From the NCBI GenBank assembly GCA_900018345.1, contig FCNA01000132.1, forward strand, positions 1-64,000: 64,000 nucleotides of DNA, in the 5' to 3' direction. Below are positions 9,401 to 18,800 of the stretch, piece after piece (position 1 is the first letter of the stretch; each line of letters starts with the position of its first letter). The notes under the pieces were generated by a model. It searched no databases and was not told the DNA's origin. It saw nothing but the letters and a program-made list of their open reading frames with translations. A program made the translations under genes and the position numbers. Source of the DNA: Clostridiales bacterium CHKCI006 (lineage in GTDB: Bacteria; Bacillota_I; Bacilli_A; Erysipelotrichales; Coprobacillaceae).

Positions 9401-12400
9401 CCTCGATATTGCGCTGGAGATAAAACGGCGTGTCGAAGGTCTCATACATAAACTGCTGGATGTACTCTTTGTCGATCCAGGTAGCGCCCAGGCGCACCTC
9501 AATCTCCGACGCATCCAGGTCTTTGGGCTGGGCAGCGGTAAGGGCCTCCACATTGACTGCAAAGGAAGGGTCCTGCTGTGCGGCCCGCTGTGCCTGACGC
9601 AGCTTGCGCCGCACATTGCCGGACAGGTATTCGTCGGCTGTTACATAATGGGGAGTGCCGTCTTTCTCCAACTGCCCAGGTACACGGAAGATCACGCCTT
9701 GCAGCTCGGCGGCCAGTTCGTCGCCGGTCTTGCCGGTCAACTCCGCCATATACGCCATATCGACAAAGGCTTTTTCGGAAATTGATACGGCCAGAGCTTC
9801 ACTTGCGGTATCCACAGTGTCCACCGCCTTGTGGGGCTTGATGGTGCGCTTGGTGAACATATCCGCCTTGCGCTCCAGCTTGCCGTCCTCGTCAATGACT
9901 TCCAGCGCGCAGAGCAGATAGTAGCTGGAATCATCAGCAAAGGCCAGCCGGTTCGCCCGGTCATTGATAAGACCATATTTTGCAGAGAAGCTGTCATAGA
10001 GCCGGTTCAGTTCGGCCTGTTTGTCCTGGATGGCGCTGTCCGGTGTGGCGGCGTCCATTTGCAGATCAATGAGCTGCTGGACACATTCTCGCAGACCCAC
10101 CAGTCCTTTCACACGGGCTTCGGCGGTGGCATTCAGGTCAGGCCGTACCATACAGCTGTTTTCACGGTAATACACATCGCCGTCCACAACGGTGTAGGAG
10201 TAATTTTTCACATTGGGGTCAGCAGGGATAGAAGTGTCGATGGCTTCGCCCTCGCCCAGCTCCGGCAGCTCGGCCTCCTGGTAGGTGCCGCGAATGTACT
10301 TCACGGCATCATGCAGCTGATCGGCAAGCTCCAGCCCCTCGATGGGGTTCACGGTGTAGTCCATGCCGTGGGCGGTGCTTTCCGGTTCCTGTCGGCCCAG
10401 CACCATTTCCGGGTGGTCCAGGAAATAGCGGTTGATGGCAAAGCCGTCCTCGGTCTGCCCGGTCTGCGTCCACTCCGGCACGATGTCCAACGGACGGTCA
10501 CGCTTTTGCAGGAAGATGATGTCCGAAACGACCTCGGCACCTGCGTTCTTTTTGAAAGCGTCATTGGGCAGACGGATGGCCCCCAGCAGTTCGGCGCGCT
10601 GAGCAAGATACCGGCGCACGGTGGAATCCTTGGCGTCCATCGTGTAGCGGCTGGTGACAAAGGCCACCACGCCACCGGGACGAACCTGATCCAGAGCCTT
10701 GGCGAAAAAGTAGTTGTGAATGCTGAAATTCAGCTTGTCATAGGCTTTATCCCGAACCTGATACTGGCCAAACGGAACATTACCCACCGCCAGATCGTAG
10801 AAATCCCGCCTGTCGGTGGTCTCAAACCCTGCCACGGTGATGTCGGCCTTGGGGTAGAGCTGCTGGGCAATACGCCCGCTGATGGAATCCAGCTCCACGC
10901 CGTAAAGACGGCTGTTTCGCATTTCCTCCGGCAGCATACCGAAGAAATTGCCTACACCACAGGACGGCTCCAGGATGTTGCCGGTCTCAAATCCCATGCG
11001 GCCCACAGCCTCGTAAATCGCTTTGATGACCGTAGGGCTGGTGTAATGCGCGTTGAGGGTGGAACCTCTGGCAGCAGCGTATTCCTCCGGGGTCAGCAGT
11101 TCCTTCAGCTGGGCATATTCCTTGCTCCAGCTTTCCTTGTCGGGGTCAAAGACATCGGCAAGGCCGCCCCAGCCCACATACCGAGAAAGGATTTTCTGCT
11201 GTTCCGGCGTTGCCTGCTCGGTGGTTTCCTCCAGGTATTTCAGCAGCTTGATTGCCTCGACATTGGCCTGGAACTTAGCCTTGGGGCCGCCTTCGCCCAG
11301 GTGATCGTCAGTGATACGGAAATTCTCGGCGGTGCGACGCAGATTGGCCTTGTATTCCTCATAAGAGGCTTCCTCGGCAGCTTTGACATTGGGGAAGGTC
11401 TGCCACTCGCCGTTTACCTGAATGGAAACGGGGTGTTCGTCCAGTACCTCATCCAGAGTCTTTTCCGGCTCGACAGCAGGCGTGGGCGGCTCCGGCTCAT
11501 TGGTTCGCAGGGTCTGAACAACCACATCATAGGGCAGATTGTTCTTATCGCCCGGATAGACAGCCACAGTCTCGGCTTGGAAGGCCGGGGTTTCGGCAGC
11601 CGGTTCGGGGCGTTCCTGCTCAAAACCGTCCAACTGACGGGCATACATCCCGCGCAGCAAAGGCGCAACCTCGCTCCACTGGAAGAACAGCATGGCCAGA
11701 CGCTTTTCATCTGCATCCAGCACTTCCAGCTCGATACCTTCCGGCATCGTGCGGTAATCGGCGGTCTCGCCGGTCTCCAGCTCCATCGTTTCCACGATGT
11801 TGGGATAGGCCCGGCTCAGCCACAAGGCTACCTCCTGGTTACTCTTGCCGTTGCGAAGAAGCTCGGAAAGCTCCGCCTTGTCCGCCTCACCAATCAGGCC
11901 ATGGGCCAGCACATCCCGAAGGTCCTGGTCCACCGTATCCAGATTTGCAGGCAGGAATTCGGTATAGAAGTCGTTGCGGTTATCCTCCCGCAAAAGCTGC
12001 TCAAACCGTTCCCGGCTCTCAGCCCGGTAGATGGGATAGCTCATGCCGGTGGGCAGCAGCTGCACCGTGTCATCCCGCAGCTCTGTGATCTGATGGGGCC
12101 GGTCATCCAGATAGACAATATCACCCACATTGTAAGGAGGAACCGCTGGATCGTAGGAGGTTCGCTCCCGGAGTGTGCCACGAGCCGCAGCGTATTCCTC
12201 ATCTGAAACCAGAACACGCAAATTATGGGGAGAAGGCTGTTCCGGCTCATCTGCCGGGACGCTCTCTCTGGATATGGCCTCCACATCCGCCATAACACGC
12301 TGGATGAATGGGTCATTATCCAGTTTTTCCTCATCCACCAGTTCACCATTCACAATGCCGCGCTCGGCCAAAGCCTCCCGAATGGCGATGGGGTCGATGT

Positions 12401-15400
12401 TGTCGAACCGGTCCTGTTCCGCTTCGGTGTAGAACCGGTCCTCCTTGATAAGCTGAGCGATCCGGCGCTGTACCTTGGGCCAGGGCAGCACCGTTCCTTC
12501 GGGGCTTTCCGGGCGAACCGAAAACGGGGTTTTGCCATCGCCGCCGTCAAACTCATGGGCCAGCCATGCAGCGGTATCTTTTTCCCGCCCATGTTTCTCC
12601 ATGTAACGGACAACGGCGTGTTTACTTTCGATTTTGCCGTTCCAGTCCTGGATAGCCTTGTCGATGTCATTGTCCGTGAGAGGGTGCAGCAGCTCATGGA
12701 GCTTGGGATAGGTCTCGTCGATGATTTCTCGATGAAGGCGCTGGCGGAACTCCGGTGTGTCGGAATAGAGGCGGAGCAGCTCCATGTTGCCAGATCCCAG
12801 GACAGCACGGCGAATAGCGGCATTGCCCTCGATCACGGCGTTCTCATGGTCACTGTGACCGCAGGCATTGCGATATGGCACATCTTCCATAACAGCGGCA
12901 AGTACAATGGGCTTGTATTGCTCATGCAGTTCTCGAATCGTAGGGGCTGCGGCTGCTTCGGTCTCCTGAAATACTCTGGTCCCGTCTGCGCCAAACTCCG
13001 CTTCCTGGGCATTGATGTGCTGTTCCGCCTCATGGTCGATAGAGGGCATGGAATACTCCTGCCGCTCCCTGCCGCCCTTCGGGACAGCGGAAATGGTCAC
13101 ATCATGCTTATCCCGCAGCTGTTCCACAACCTGCTCCAGCCGGTTTGCCGGAAAGCCGCACATTTCCACACGGCCACCGCCGGGGATAGCGCGGGTCGTG
13201 AGATTGAGGTCCAGTTCCGCAGCAGCAGTTTTGGCGTCCTCACCGTACAGCTCAAAAAAATCCCCCATTTGGTAGAGGATTATATCATCCGGGTGGCGCT
13301 CCTTGACGCCGTTGTATTCCCACACAGCCGGGTCCGGCTGCTGGGCTTGCAGGGCATCTTCTTCCGCCAGGGCCTTTTCTGCCTGGATTTTGTCATACTC
13401 CGCCTGTTCCTGTTCTGTGAGATAGCGTCCCTTCTGGATCAGGTCGGTAATCCGTTTGGCGACTTTCTCCCAGGTGAAATGCACATCCGGGCAGCCGTCT
13501 TTTTTGTAGTGCAGACCTTTTCCGTCGTGGCTTTCATCGCTTTTCATTGCACCGGACAGGGCATGGGAGTGACCGCCAATACCATACTTATGTTTGAGAA
13601 AATCCACCTTTTCCTTATCCGTATGGGGTTCCTGGAAAAAGGTGAAAACTCGGCCCTTACCGCCCTCAAATCCGCTGCCTCTGGTCATGGCGGCGTCGAT
13701 CTCGTCCTCAGAGATAAACTGCTTGACCGAAGGTACTTCCGTCAACTGAGAGGTAAAGGTGGTGCGAGGCAAGGACAGATCTTGCAGGTTCTCCCAAATT
13801 TCTTTGGGTTTATGGTAGTGGAAGCGCAGCAAATCCCGATCCTGCTGGTAGGCCGTCCAGAAGGCAGCATATTCTTCCGCAAGGTTCTGGCGAAACTCCG
13901 GGCTTTTCAGCTGTTCGGTGAGCCATGCAGATTCCTCCGGGAAACCGCGCCCCGGATTGTTGGAAAGGATGGGCAGATACCCAGCTTCTCTGGCTTCCTC
14001 GCTGAAATCGTGGTACAGATTCCAGAACTTTTCCGCGAGGAGGGAGCGTTCATAGCCCGCAGCCTCAGCCAGCTCCACATTGGTGGCAAACTGGCCGTCC
14101 TGCAAAAGCTGGCCGATACGCTCAGCGGCACTCTCCCAGGAAATGACCTGGGCGGACTTATCGTAACGGGCAGTTTTGCCGTGGGAAAGATGGATTCCAT
14201 CCTCGGCATACCATGCAGTGATGCTGCCAATCCCGTTGCCGCCATGGTACAGGGTTTTCAGGGTGTCTGCGATCTCGGTGGTGGACTTCTGCTCCTCAAA
14301 GGCCGCGACAATGCGCTCTCTCTGGCGATAGGTGTTGCCGCCCAGCCGCAGCACATGGTCGATGTCAGCCTGGGCAAAAGAAAAAGCAGAGGATGTTTTC
14401 ACATTCTCTGCTTCATCTATGATTCTGATTTGTTCTGCTTCGGAGAGGAAGAAACTCAGCTGTGAATAAGCTCCGCCATCAGAATCTCCTCGGCCTGTGC
14501 TTTGCAGGTGTTCATCAGGCCCACCCAGCGCATCGGGTCGCTGGCTTTCAGCTGCTCCGTCGCGCCCGCGTCTTTCGCCAGCTGGGGCATCATCTGCTCC
14601 AGACGGCTCTGCGCTGTCTCGTCGATCTCGATGAGGTGCGGGTACAGCTTCTCGGTCAGCAGCAGCTGATTGTAAATCAGGGGCCGGTGTTCCTTCAGGT
14701 ACGCTTTCCGCATCCTGCCGTACTTGCCCAGGGGCTTCTCCGGCTGTTCGGTCAGCTTCAGGTCGGGAATCTGATAATCTCCGTTCATCGTGTAAGTCAG
14801 GCTGTTCTCCATGTGTAACGCTCCTTTCCGCGAGTTGCTCGCGCTCATAGATCTGGATGGTGACGCCGATCTGCCGCAAAACCTGCTGGTTAATCTGGCT
14901 GACCGCCGCGCCCAACGCCCCAACCGTGGCCGGGGTATTGAAATCGAAAATCGGCATGAAGTCCTCATGCTGGAAATATTGTTCCGTATCCAGCCCACAG
15001 CGAGACATCAGGGCATAGGCGATACTGACGGTGGCGGCGGACTTAAATTGGACTTCGATGTTGTAATCATCGTACTCCGCCAGGAACGAACCGTCAACGA
15101 TATAGCGGAAATCTCTCTGATGATCGTCCCAATACTCACTCGCCAGCTTTCCGGCTACATCCGTGAGCTGCTGGGCGAGATTGTCACCGGCAACGCCGTA
15201 GTTTTGCTCCAGCATGGCCGACACAGGCCCAATGTGCTGTTCTTCCAGCTGCCACAACCAGGGTGTACGGGAATGTTCACGGGTGCCGGTATCGGAAATA
15301 TCGAACACATAGCGCAGGCGAAGCTTGTCGCCGGAATCGTCCACCAGGGCAATACCCTTGGAGCCACGGCGCACATACCGTCCCATTTTTTCATTCCACA

Positions 15401-15584
15401 GGTCATACTCGGCGCAGGCGGTGGCATCCGGGCGCTGGGCGTAAATCATCATTTGCTCGTGGAATGGGTATTTATAAAGGCGGGCGGCGGTGGTGAGAAA
15501 AGCCGTCCACTCCTTCCAGCTGCCTACAAGCTGGGTCGATACCTGTTCGGCCATCTGCCGGTAAAATTCAGCTTTGGATGGCAT
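6414..15584 (-). CDS. Giant multidomain DNA methylase-SNF2/DEAD helicase of ICE (LtrC-like)
   Basis: About 3,056 residues. In order: ArdC-like N-terminal region (1-230); a low-complexity linker (about 258-376) that overprints tnpV; a repeated LPD-like module (about 395-505, 620-735, 965-1065 and a weaker copy at 1213-1316); a MutS domain I-like segment (about 757-850, LYQMGDFFELYGEDA and VEMCGFPANRLEQV); an N6-adenine methylase-like domain (EPSCGVGNFFG near 1533, GNVPFG near 1597); a superfamily 2 helicase (HEVGAGKTFEMV near 2209, VDEAHNYKN near 2372, GAGTNVQ and QRKGRIERQGNQ near 2700-2750); and a basic C-terminus. Start ATG 15584 follows GGGAGG. Homologues are backbone proteins of Firmicutes ICEs, thought to protect or process transferred DNA; the exact role is unknown. 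The methylase motif is NVPF rather than NPPF/Y. Confidence 0.92.
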   Translation of the reverse strand: MPSKAEFYRQMAEQVSTQLVGSWKEWTAFLTTAARLYKYPFHEQMMIYAQRPDATACAEYDLWNEKMGRYVRRGSKGIALVDDSGDKLRLRYVFDISDTGTREHSRTPWLWQLEEQHIGPVSAMLEQNYGVAGDNLAQQLTDVAGKLASEYWDDHQRDFRYIVDGSFLAEYDDYNIEVQFKSAATVSIAYALMSRCGLDTEQYFQHEDFMPIFDFNTPATVGALGAAVSQINQQVLRQIGVTIQIYEREQLAERSVTHGEQPDLHDERRLSDSRPEADRTAGEAPGQVRQDAESVPEGTPAPDLQSAAADREAVPAPHRDRRDSAEPSGADDAPAGERRGRDGAAESQRPDALGGPDEHLQSTGRGDSDGGAYSQLSFFLSEAEQIRIIDEAENVKTSSAFSFAQADIDHVLRLGGNTYRQRERIVAAFEEQKSTTEIADTLKTLYHGGNGIGSITAWYAEDGIHLSHGKTARYDKSAQVISWESAAERIGQLLQDGQFATNVELAEAAGYERSLLAEKFWNLYHDFSEEAREAGYLPILSNNPGRGFPEESAWLTEQLKSPEFRQNLAEEYAAFWTAYQQDRDLLRFHYHKPKEIWENLQDLSLPRTTFTSQLTEVPSVKQFISEDEIDAAMTRGSGFEGGKGRVFTFFQEPHTDKEKVDFLKHKYGIGGHSHALSGAMKSDESHDGKGLHYKKDGCPDVHFTWEKVAKRITDLIQKGRYLTEQEQAEYDKIQAEKALAEEDALQAQQPDPAVWEYNGVKERHPDDIILYQMGDFFELYGEDAKTAAAELDLNLTTRAIPGGGRVEMCGFPANRLEQVVEQLRDKHDVTISAVPKGGRERQEYSMPSIDHEAEQHINAQEAEFGADGTRVFQETEAAAAPTIRELHEQYKPIVLAAVMEDVPYRNACGHSDHENAVIEGNAAIRRAVLGSGNMELLRLYSDTPEFRQRLHREIIDETYPKLHELLHPLTDNDIDKAIQDWNGKIESKHAVVRYMEKHGREKDTAAWLAHEFDGGDGKTPFSVRPESPEGTVLPWPKVQRRIAQLIKEDRFYTEAEQDRFDNIDPIAIREALAERGIVNGELVDEEKLDNDPFIQRVMADVEAISRESVPADEPEQPSPHNLRVLVSDEEYAAARGTLRERTSYDPAVPPYNVGDIVYLDDRPHQITELRDDTVQLLPTGMSYPIYRAESRERFEQLLREDNRNDFYTEFLPANLDTVDQDLRDVLAHGLIGEADKAELSELLRNGKSNQEVALWLSRAYPNIVETMELETGETADYRTMPEGIELEVLDADEKRLAMLFFQWSEVAPLLRGMYARQLDGFEQERPEPAAETPAFQAETVAVYPGDKNNLPYDVVVQTLRTNEPEPPTPAVEPEKTLDEVLDEHPVSIQVNGEWQTFPNVKAAEEASYEEYKANLRRTAENFRITDDHLGEGGPKAKFQANVEAIKLLKYLEETTEQATPEQQKILSRYVGWGGLADVFDPDKESWSKEYAQLKELLTPEEYAAARGSTLNAHYTSPTVIKAIYEAVGRMGFETGNILEPSCGVGNFFGMLPEEMRNSRLYGVELDSISGRIAQQLYPKADITVAGFETTDRRDFYDLAVGNVPFGQYQVRDKAYDKLNFSIHNYFFAKALDQVRPGGVVAFVTSRYTMDAKDSTVRRYLAQRAELLGAIRLPNDAFKKNAGAEVVSDIIFLQKRDRPLDIVPEWTQTGQTEDGFAINRYFLDHPEMVLGRQEPESTAHGMDYTVNPIEGLELADQLHDAVKYIRGTYQEAELPELGEGEAIDTSIPADPNVKNYSYTVVDGDVYYRENSCMVRPDLNATAEARVKGLVGLRECVQQLIDLQMDAATPDSAIQDKQAELNRLYDSFSAKYGLINDRANRLAFADDSSYYLLCALEVIDEDGKLERKADMFTKRTIKPHKAVDTVDTASEALAVSISEKAFVDMAYMAELTGKTGDELAAELQGVIFRVPGQLEKDGTPHYVTADEYLSGNVRRKLRQAQRAAQQDPSFAVNVEALTAAQPKDLDASEIEVRLGATWIDKEYIQQFMYETFDTPFYLQRNIEVNYSSFTAEWQITGKSSVSKNNVAAYTTYGTSRANAYKILEDSLNLRDVRIYDTIEDADGKERRVLNAKETTLAAQKQQAIRDAFKDWIWKDPDRRQALVRQYNEEMNSTRPREYDGGHITFGGMNPAITLREHQKNAIAHVLYGGNTLLAHEVGAGKTFEMVAAAMESKRLGLCQKSLFVVPNHLTEQWASEFLRLYPSANILVTTKKDFETHNRKKFCARIATGDYDAIIMGHSQFEKIPISRERQERLLQEQIDEITEGIAEVKYSGGERFTVKQLERTKKSLEARLEKLQAESRKDDVVTFEQLGVDRLFVDEAHNYKNLFLYTKMRNVAGLSTSDAQKSSDMFAKCRYMDELTGNRGVIFATGTPVSNSMTELYTMQRYLQYDRLQELNMTHFDCWASRFGETVTALELAPEGTGYRARTRFSKFFNLPELMNLFREVADIKTADQLNLPTPEVEYHNIVAQPTEHQKEMVQVLSERASRVHSGSVDPSEDNMLKITGDGRKLGLDQRIINQLLPDEPGTKVNQCVGNIMQIWRDGEADKLTQLVFCDISTPQAAPSKKAAKQLDNPTLHALEQAVPLDEPEPAFTIYEDIRQKLIAQGMPAEQIAFIHEAKTEVQKKELFSKVRTGQVRVLLGSTSKMGAGTNVQDRLVALHDLDCPWRPGDLAQRKGRIERQGNQNPLVHVYRYVTEGTFDAYLWQTVENKQKFISQIMTSKSPVRSCDDVDETALSFAEIKALCAGDPRIKERMDLDVEVARLKLMKADHQSKQYRLEDQLLKYFPQEIETNKGFIKGFEADLETLAAHPHPEDGFAGMEIRGDVLTDKENAGAALLDACKEVKGSEPVQIGSYRGFTMSVEFSAWKQEYTLLLKGQMTHRASLGTDPRGNLTRIDNALAQMPQRLEAVKNQLDNLYQQQAAAKEEIGKPFPFEDDLRVKSARLVELDTLLNIDGKGHAQPETVVAKSARPSVLDSLKRPVPPRSPEKKPKQHEEVR
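14456..14812 (-). CDS. tnpV: TnpV-like protein, overprinted within the giant helicase gene
   Basis: A 118-residue reading frame lies on the same strand as the giant gene but in another frame. It starts at ATG 14812 after a good ribosome site (GGAAAGGAG, about 10 nt away). Its product is a clear relative of the TnpV-like protein at 37,707: both share YLKEHRPxxYNxLL/LIL, then QLAKDAG/QLAEKEG, LKAxDxMxWVGxMN and AEEIxxxELI. The big frame through the same DNA gives only a D/R/P/E/A/G-rich linker. This suggests tnpV is the older frame, with the helicase frame reading through it. TnpV is known from Tn4451-like elements; function unknown. Confidence 0.78.
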   Translation of the reverse strand: MENSLTYTMNGDYQIPDLKLTEQPEKPLGKYGRMRKAYLKEHRPLIYNQLLLTEKLYPHLIEIDETAQSRLEQMMPQLAKDAGATEQLKASDPMRWVGLMNTCKAQAEEILMAELIHS

Positions 15585-15663
15585 GGTTTTCTGTCCTCCC
15601 TTCATGTTGAATAGAAATGGGACGGCATATCAGGCCGTCCCATCAGGTCTTTATGTGTGTTTT

Positions 15664-15879
15664 TTACTCGTCGAAATCTGGGTACAGCTCCAGTTCGGCA
15701 AACTCGGTGTCGTTCATAGCTTGGAGTTTACCCAGGGCGCTGTCCGTCAGTTCCCGCAGCTCGGCTTCCTCCGGCGAAAGCTCACCGCGCATCTCCGTCA
15801 GAGCGTCGATCAGCCCGGTGCGGCTGCCGGTGTTGTAGATGCAAAGAAGGTTCGTTTCCTCAAAGGTGAAGTTGTTCAT
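15664..15879 (-). CDS. Transposon-transfer assisting family protein (TTRAP-like)
   Basis: The 71-residue acidic protein begins MNNFTFEETNLLCIYNTGSR and contains LTEMRGELSPEEAELRELTD, matching the small transposon-transfer assisting family found between the CHC2/ArdC and helicase genes of Tn1549-like ICEs. It follows the 1,073-residue fusion gene with 1 bp between them and precedes the giant gene, so all are probably co-transcribed. The name reflects the family; direct function is unproven. Confidence 0.82.
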   Translation of the reverse strand: MNNFTFEETNLLCIYNTGSRTGLIDALTEMRGELSPEEAELRELTDSALGKLQAMNDTEFAELELYPDFDE

Positions 15880-15880
15880 A

Positions 15881-18800
15881 TCAAAGCTCCCTTTCCGCGC
15901 TCTTTTTTTGCGCTGTCTTTTTGTGTTCCGTCTTGGGCTGGCTTTTCAGCTGCTCCATTACGGACTTTTTCTTTTCCCGTTCCTCTCGATGGACGGCTGC
16001 TGCCAAGTCCATAAGAGAAATGGGCTGACCACTGCGGGCCTGTTGTTCCAGCTGGGCCACTGTCGGCTCCTTTGGGCCGTTATTGATGATACCGTCGATC
16101 ATGCCGTAATCATCTTCCACCGTCATTTCCGCATTTCTCAGCGAATTTTCCGGCAAGAAACCTTGCACCTGGGTGAAACCAACACTGTCGCAGTAATGAC
16201 AGGATACCTGACCATTCTGCTTGATGGCAACGATGTCACTGACGCTCATAGACGGGCTGTGAAAATCCACCGGCTTTTGCAGATTGAACTGCTCATACAG
16301 CCTTTCCAGCTGCTCCATAGTGCTGCCGGAACCGTCCAGAGGGGCGGTATAGATAAGGTCATAGTTACTCCGCTCTACGGACAGATTGTGCGATTGCAGC
16401 CAATCCAGATTCATAAAACGCACATTCTGCGGGTCATCCTTGCTCACCTGATAAATAGCAAAACAATTTCCCTCATGGGAAAGAAACGCCTGTTCCCGTT
16501 CCAACTGCCGATCCTGTCGTTCCAAAACTTTTTCGTGAAAGTCCGGGCTTTGCTCCCATTCCTCGCGGGACACAGCAAAGATACCGTCATGGGCGTCCAG
16601 GTCGGCAGTGTCAAAGGCCATTTCCGGGTTTTCACCCTCCTGGACGATATAAACGGTCAGGTCTCGCTCCATCAGCTCATAGGCTCGCTCTTTGGAGAGG
16701 GGCAGAAGGTCACCGTCCAGGTAGCCGCATTTCTCCAGATCATCCTGAGTCAGTGCCGGGTCCGGCATGGGATACTCGTCCAACGCCTGCTCCTGGGCAT
16801 CCGGCAGCTGGGTGGCGGCAGCTTCTGTGGTCTGCTGGCTGACCTGTTCCTGCATCTGGTGGTAAGCCGCCTCCTGCAAAGTCTCGATCATGGACAGCGG
16901 CGCATACTTGATGGACTTGCCGCCCATCCCCAGGTCCTCGCAGATATGGCTAACCGCTGTGGAACGGCCCATATCCGGCCCGTCCAACTGGCCGCCGTCC
17001 ATCTGCTTCATGGTTGCCACATCGTAGAGCGTGTAGTCCCAGCCGGTGTCGCAGGGCTGAACATGAAGGTAGCTGGTATCATCCAGCACCAACAGGGCCT
17101 CCCGGTACTCGGCGCTGGGCTGGACACTTTCGGTATTTTCCGGCTCGGTCAGCTGTTCCGGTTCAGTCATCGGCACCAGCTGATCCAAGCGTCCCATAAG
17201 CTCGGCAGCTTTTTGGGTGGTTTCATCCGGTTCATCCTCGTTCACGATATTCTGGAGCCATTCGCGTACACCGCTGGCATCTCCGCTTCGGAGTGTGGCA
17301 GTCAGTTCGTGCAGTGCGTCCTCACGGCTATCTGCATTGTTCCGATACTCATAAGGGTCATAATCGAAAGTGAACTGGTCGATGTCTGCTGCCAGCTGCT
17401 CGATAGAGTCCTGCTGCGGTTCCGTGGCGGCAGTCAGGTCAATGCCGCGCTCCTTGCAGATTTCCTTGTAGTTGCGCTCGATGTCGTTAATCAGCTCGCA
17501 GGAAGTCTTGTTGATGGTCTCCAGACTGGCCCGCAGCTCCTTCAGCTCCTTGTCCTTCGACCAGGAAGCGATGTAGCCAAAACTGTTCTCGCCGGTCTGG
17601 ATGCCGAAATACTGGCAAACCGCATAAGAAATGCTCTCGGCCTCCACTTCCTCGGTGTTGCGGTTCTTGGCGGCCTGTTTCACCGCCGTCAGATCTTCCT
17701 CCACTTCCAACCGCCACTCAAACCGATTCTCGTCCACATAGCGCCAGCCTTCCTCGGCGGCGGCCTGTTCCGCCTCTGCTTCGGTGGCGAAGTCCAGACG
17801 GAAGTCATGCTTGGTGCCGCCCTCGCTCACCATCACGATCTTCCAGGTCGGCTCCGCTTCGTACTTTTTGGGGTCGTGGAGCTTACTGTGCGCGGTCTCA
17901 TGGACAGCGGCGGAAACAGTCTGCACCTCGCTCATGCCTTCCCGGATGGCGATCCGCTGCTGGTCAGAGGAGAAATAGCCGTCCATGTTCTCGGCCATCG
18001 GCTCAAACTCGATGGGAACCGGAGCCGAGCGGCGCAGAGCTTCCATGAAAGCCTCATAGTGCGGCACCGTCCCGGACAGGCTGGAGGCCAGCTCTGGCAG
18101 GGGCTTTCCGTCCGTCTGGCTCACATCGAACACCTTCACCGGACGGAACATGGGGATTTCAATTTCTTTTTCCTCCATGACCGCCTTGCCATCCGCGTCC
18201 AGGATGGGTGCATGAGTATCCGGGTCGCGCTTCATTTCCTCGATCTTCTTTTTGTAGGGCGTGGGGGCAATGATGGTGATACCATGCTCACCCTTTTTCA
18301 CATGGCGCTCAAACTGATTTTTCCACTTGTTGAACCCGGCCACCAGGGTGGCGTCCGGGCGCTGCATATAGATGAGCATGGTGTTGTTGACGGAGTAGCG
18401 GTGGAACTTGGACATGACGGACAGATAGCGCATATACTTCTCGCTCTCAAACAGTTCCTTGATACCCTGTTCAATGCCCGCTGTGATCTCTTGTAACCGT
18501 TCTCGATTGGTGGTCTTATCAGCCATGAATTTCACTCTCCTTTCCAATTTGGCTATTTCTGATTGATGTTCGGCAATCCACAGCTTTTGCTCCTCCGGGC
18601 TGTTCTCCAGAAAAAAATCCAGCAGATAGCCCACATAGTCCTTTTTCTGGATTGCCTCCATGAATCGGGGATGTGGATTTTCCTCCGGTGTTTTGGGTGT
18701 GTAGTCCGTTTCCCACTTGCGGAGCAAATGAAAGTAGTCGGCCAGGACACGAAAGGCATGGTCTCGGTCCTCCTTGAATTTCTGCGCCTCGGATTTCTGG

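Noticed and set aside
9831-12206. Very long plus-strand frames opposite the giant helicase gene (for example 791 codons at 9831, 746 at 12225, 506 at 6402).
   Set aside because: They mirror the GC-rich codon pattern of the minus-strand gene, show no domains and have no ribosome sites; the minus frame has clear methylase and helicase motifs.
15839-18496. Plus-strand frame of 885 codons opposite the CHC2/ArdC-like gene.
   Set aside because: Shadow of a gene with firm motifs on the other strand; the product is His/Leu-rich without recognisable domains.
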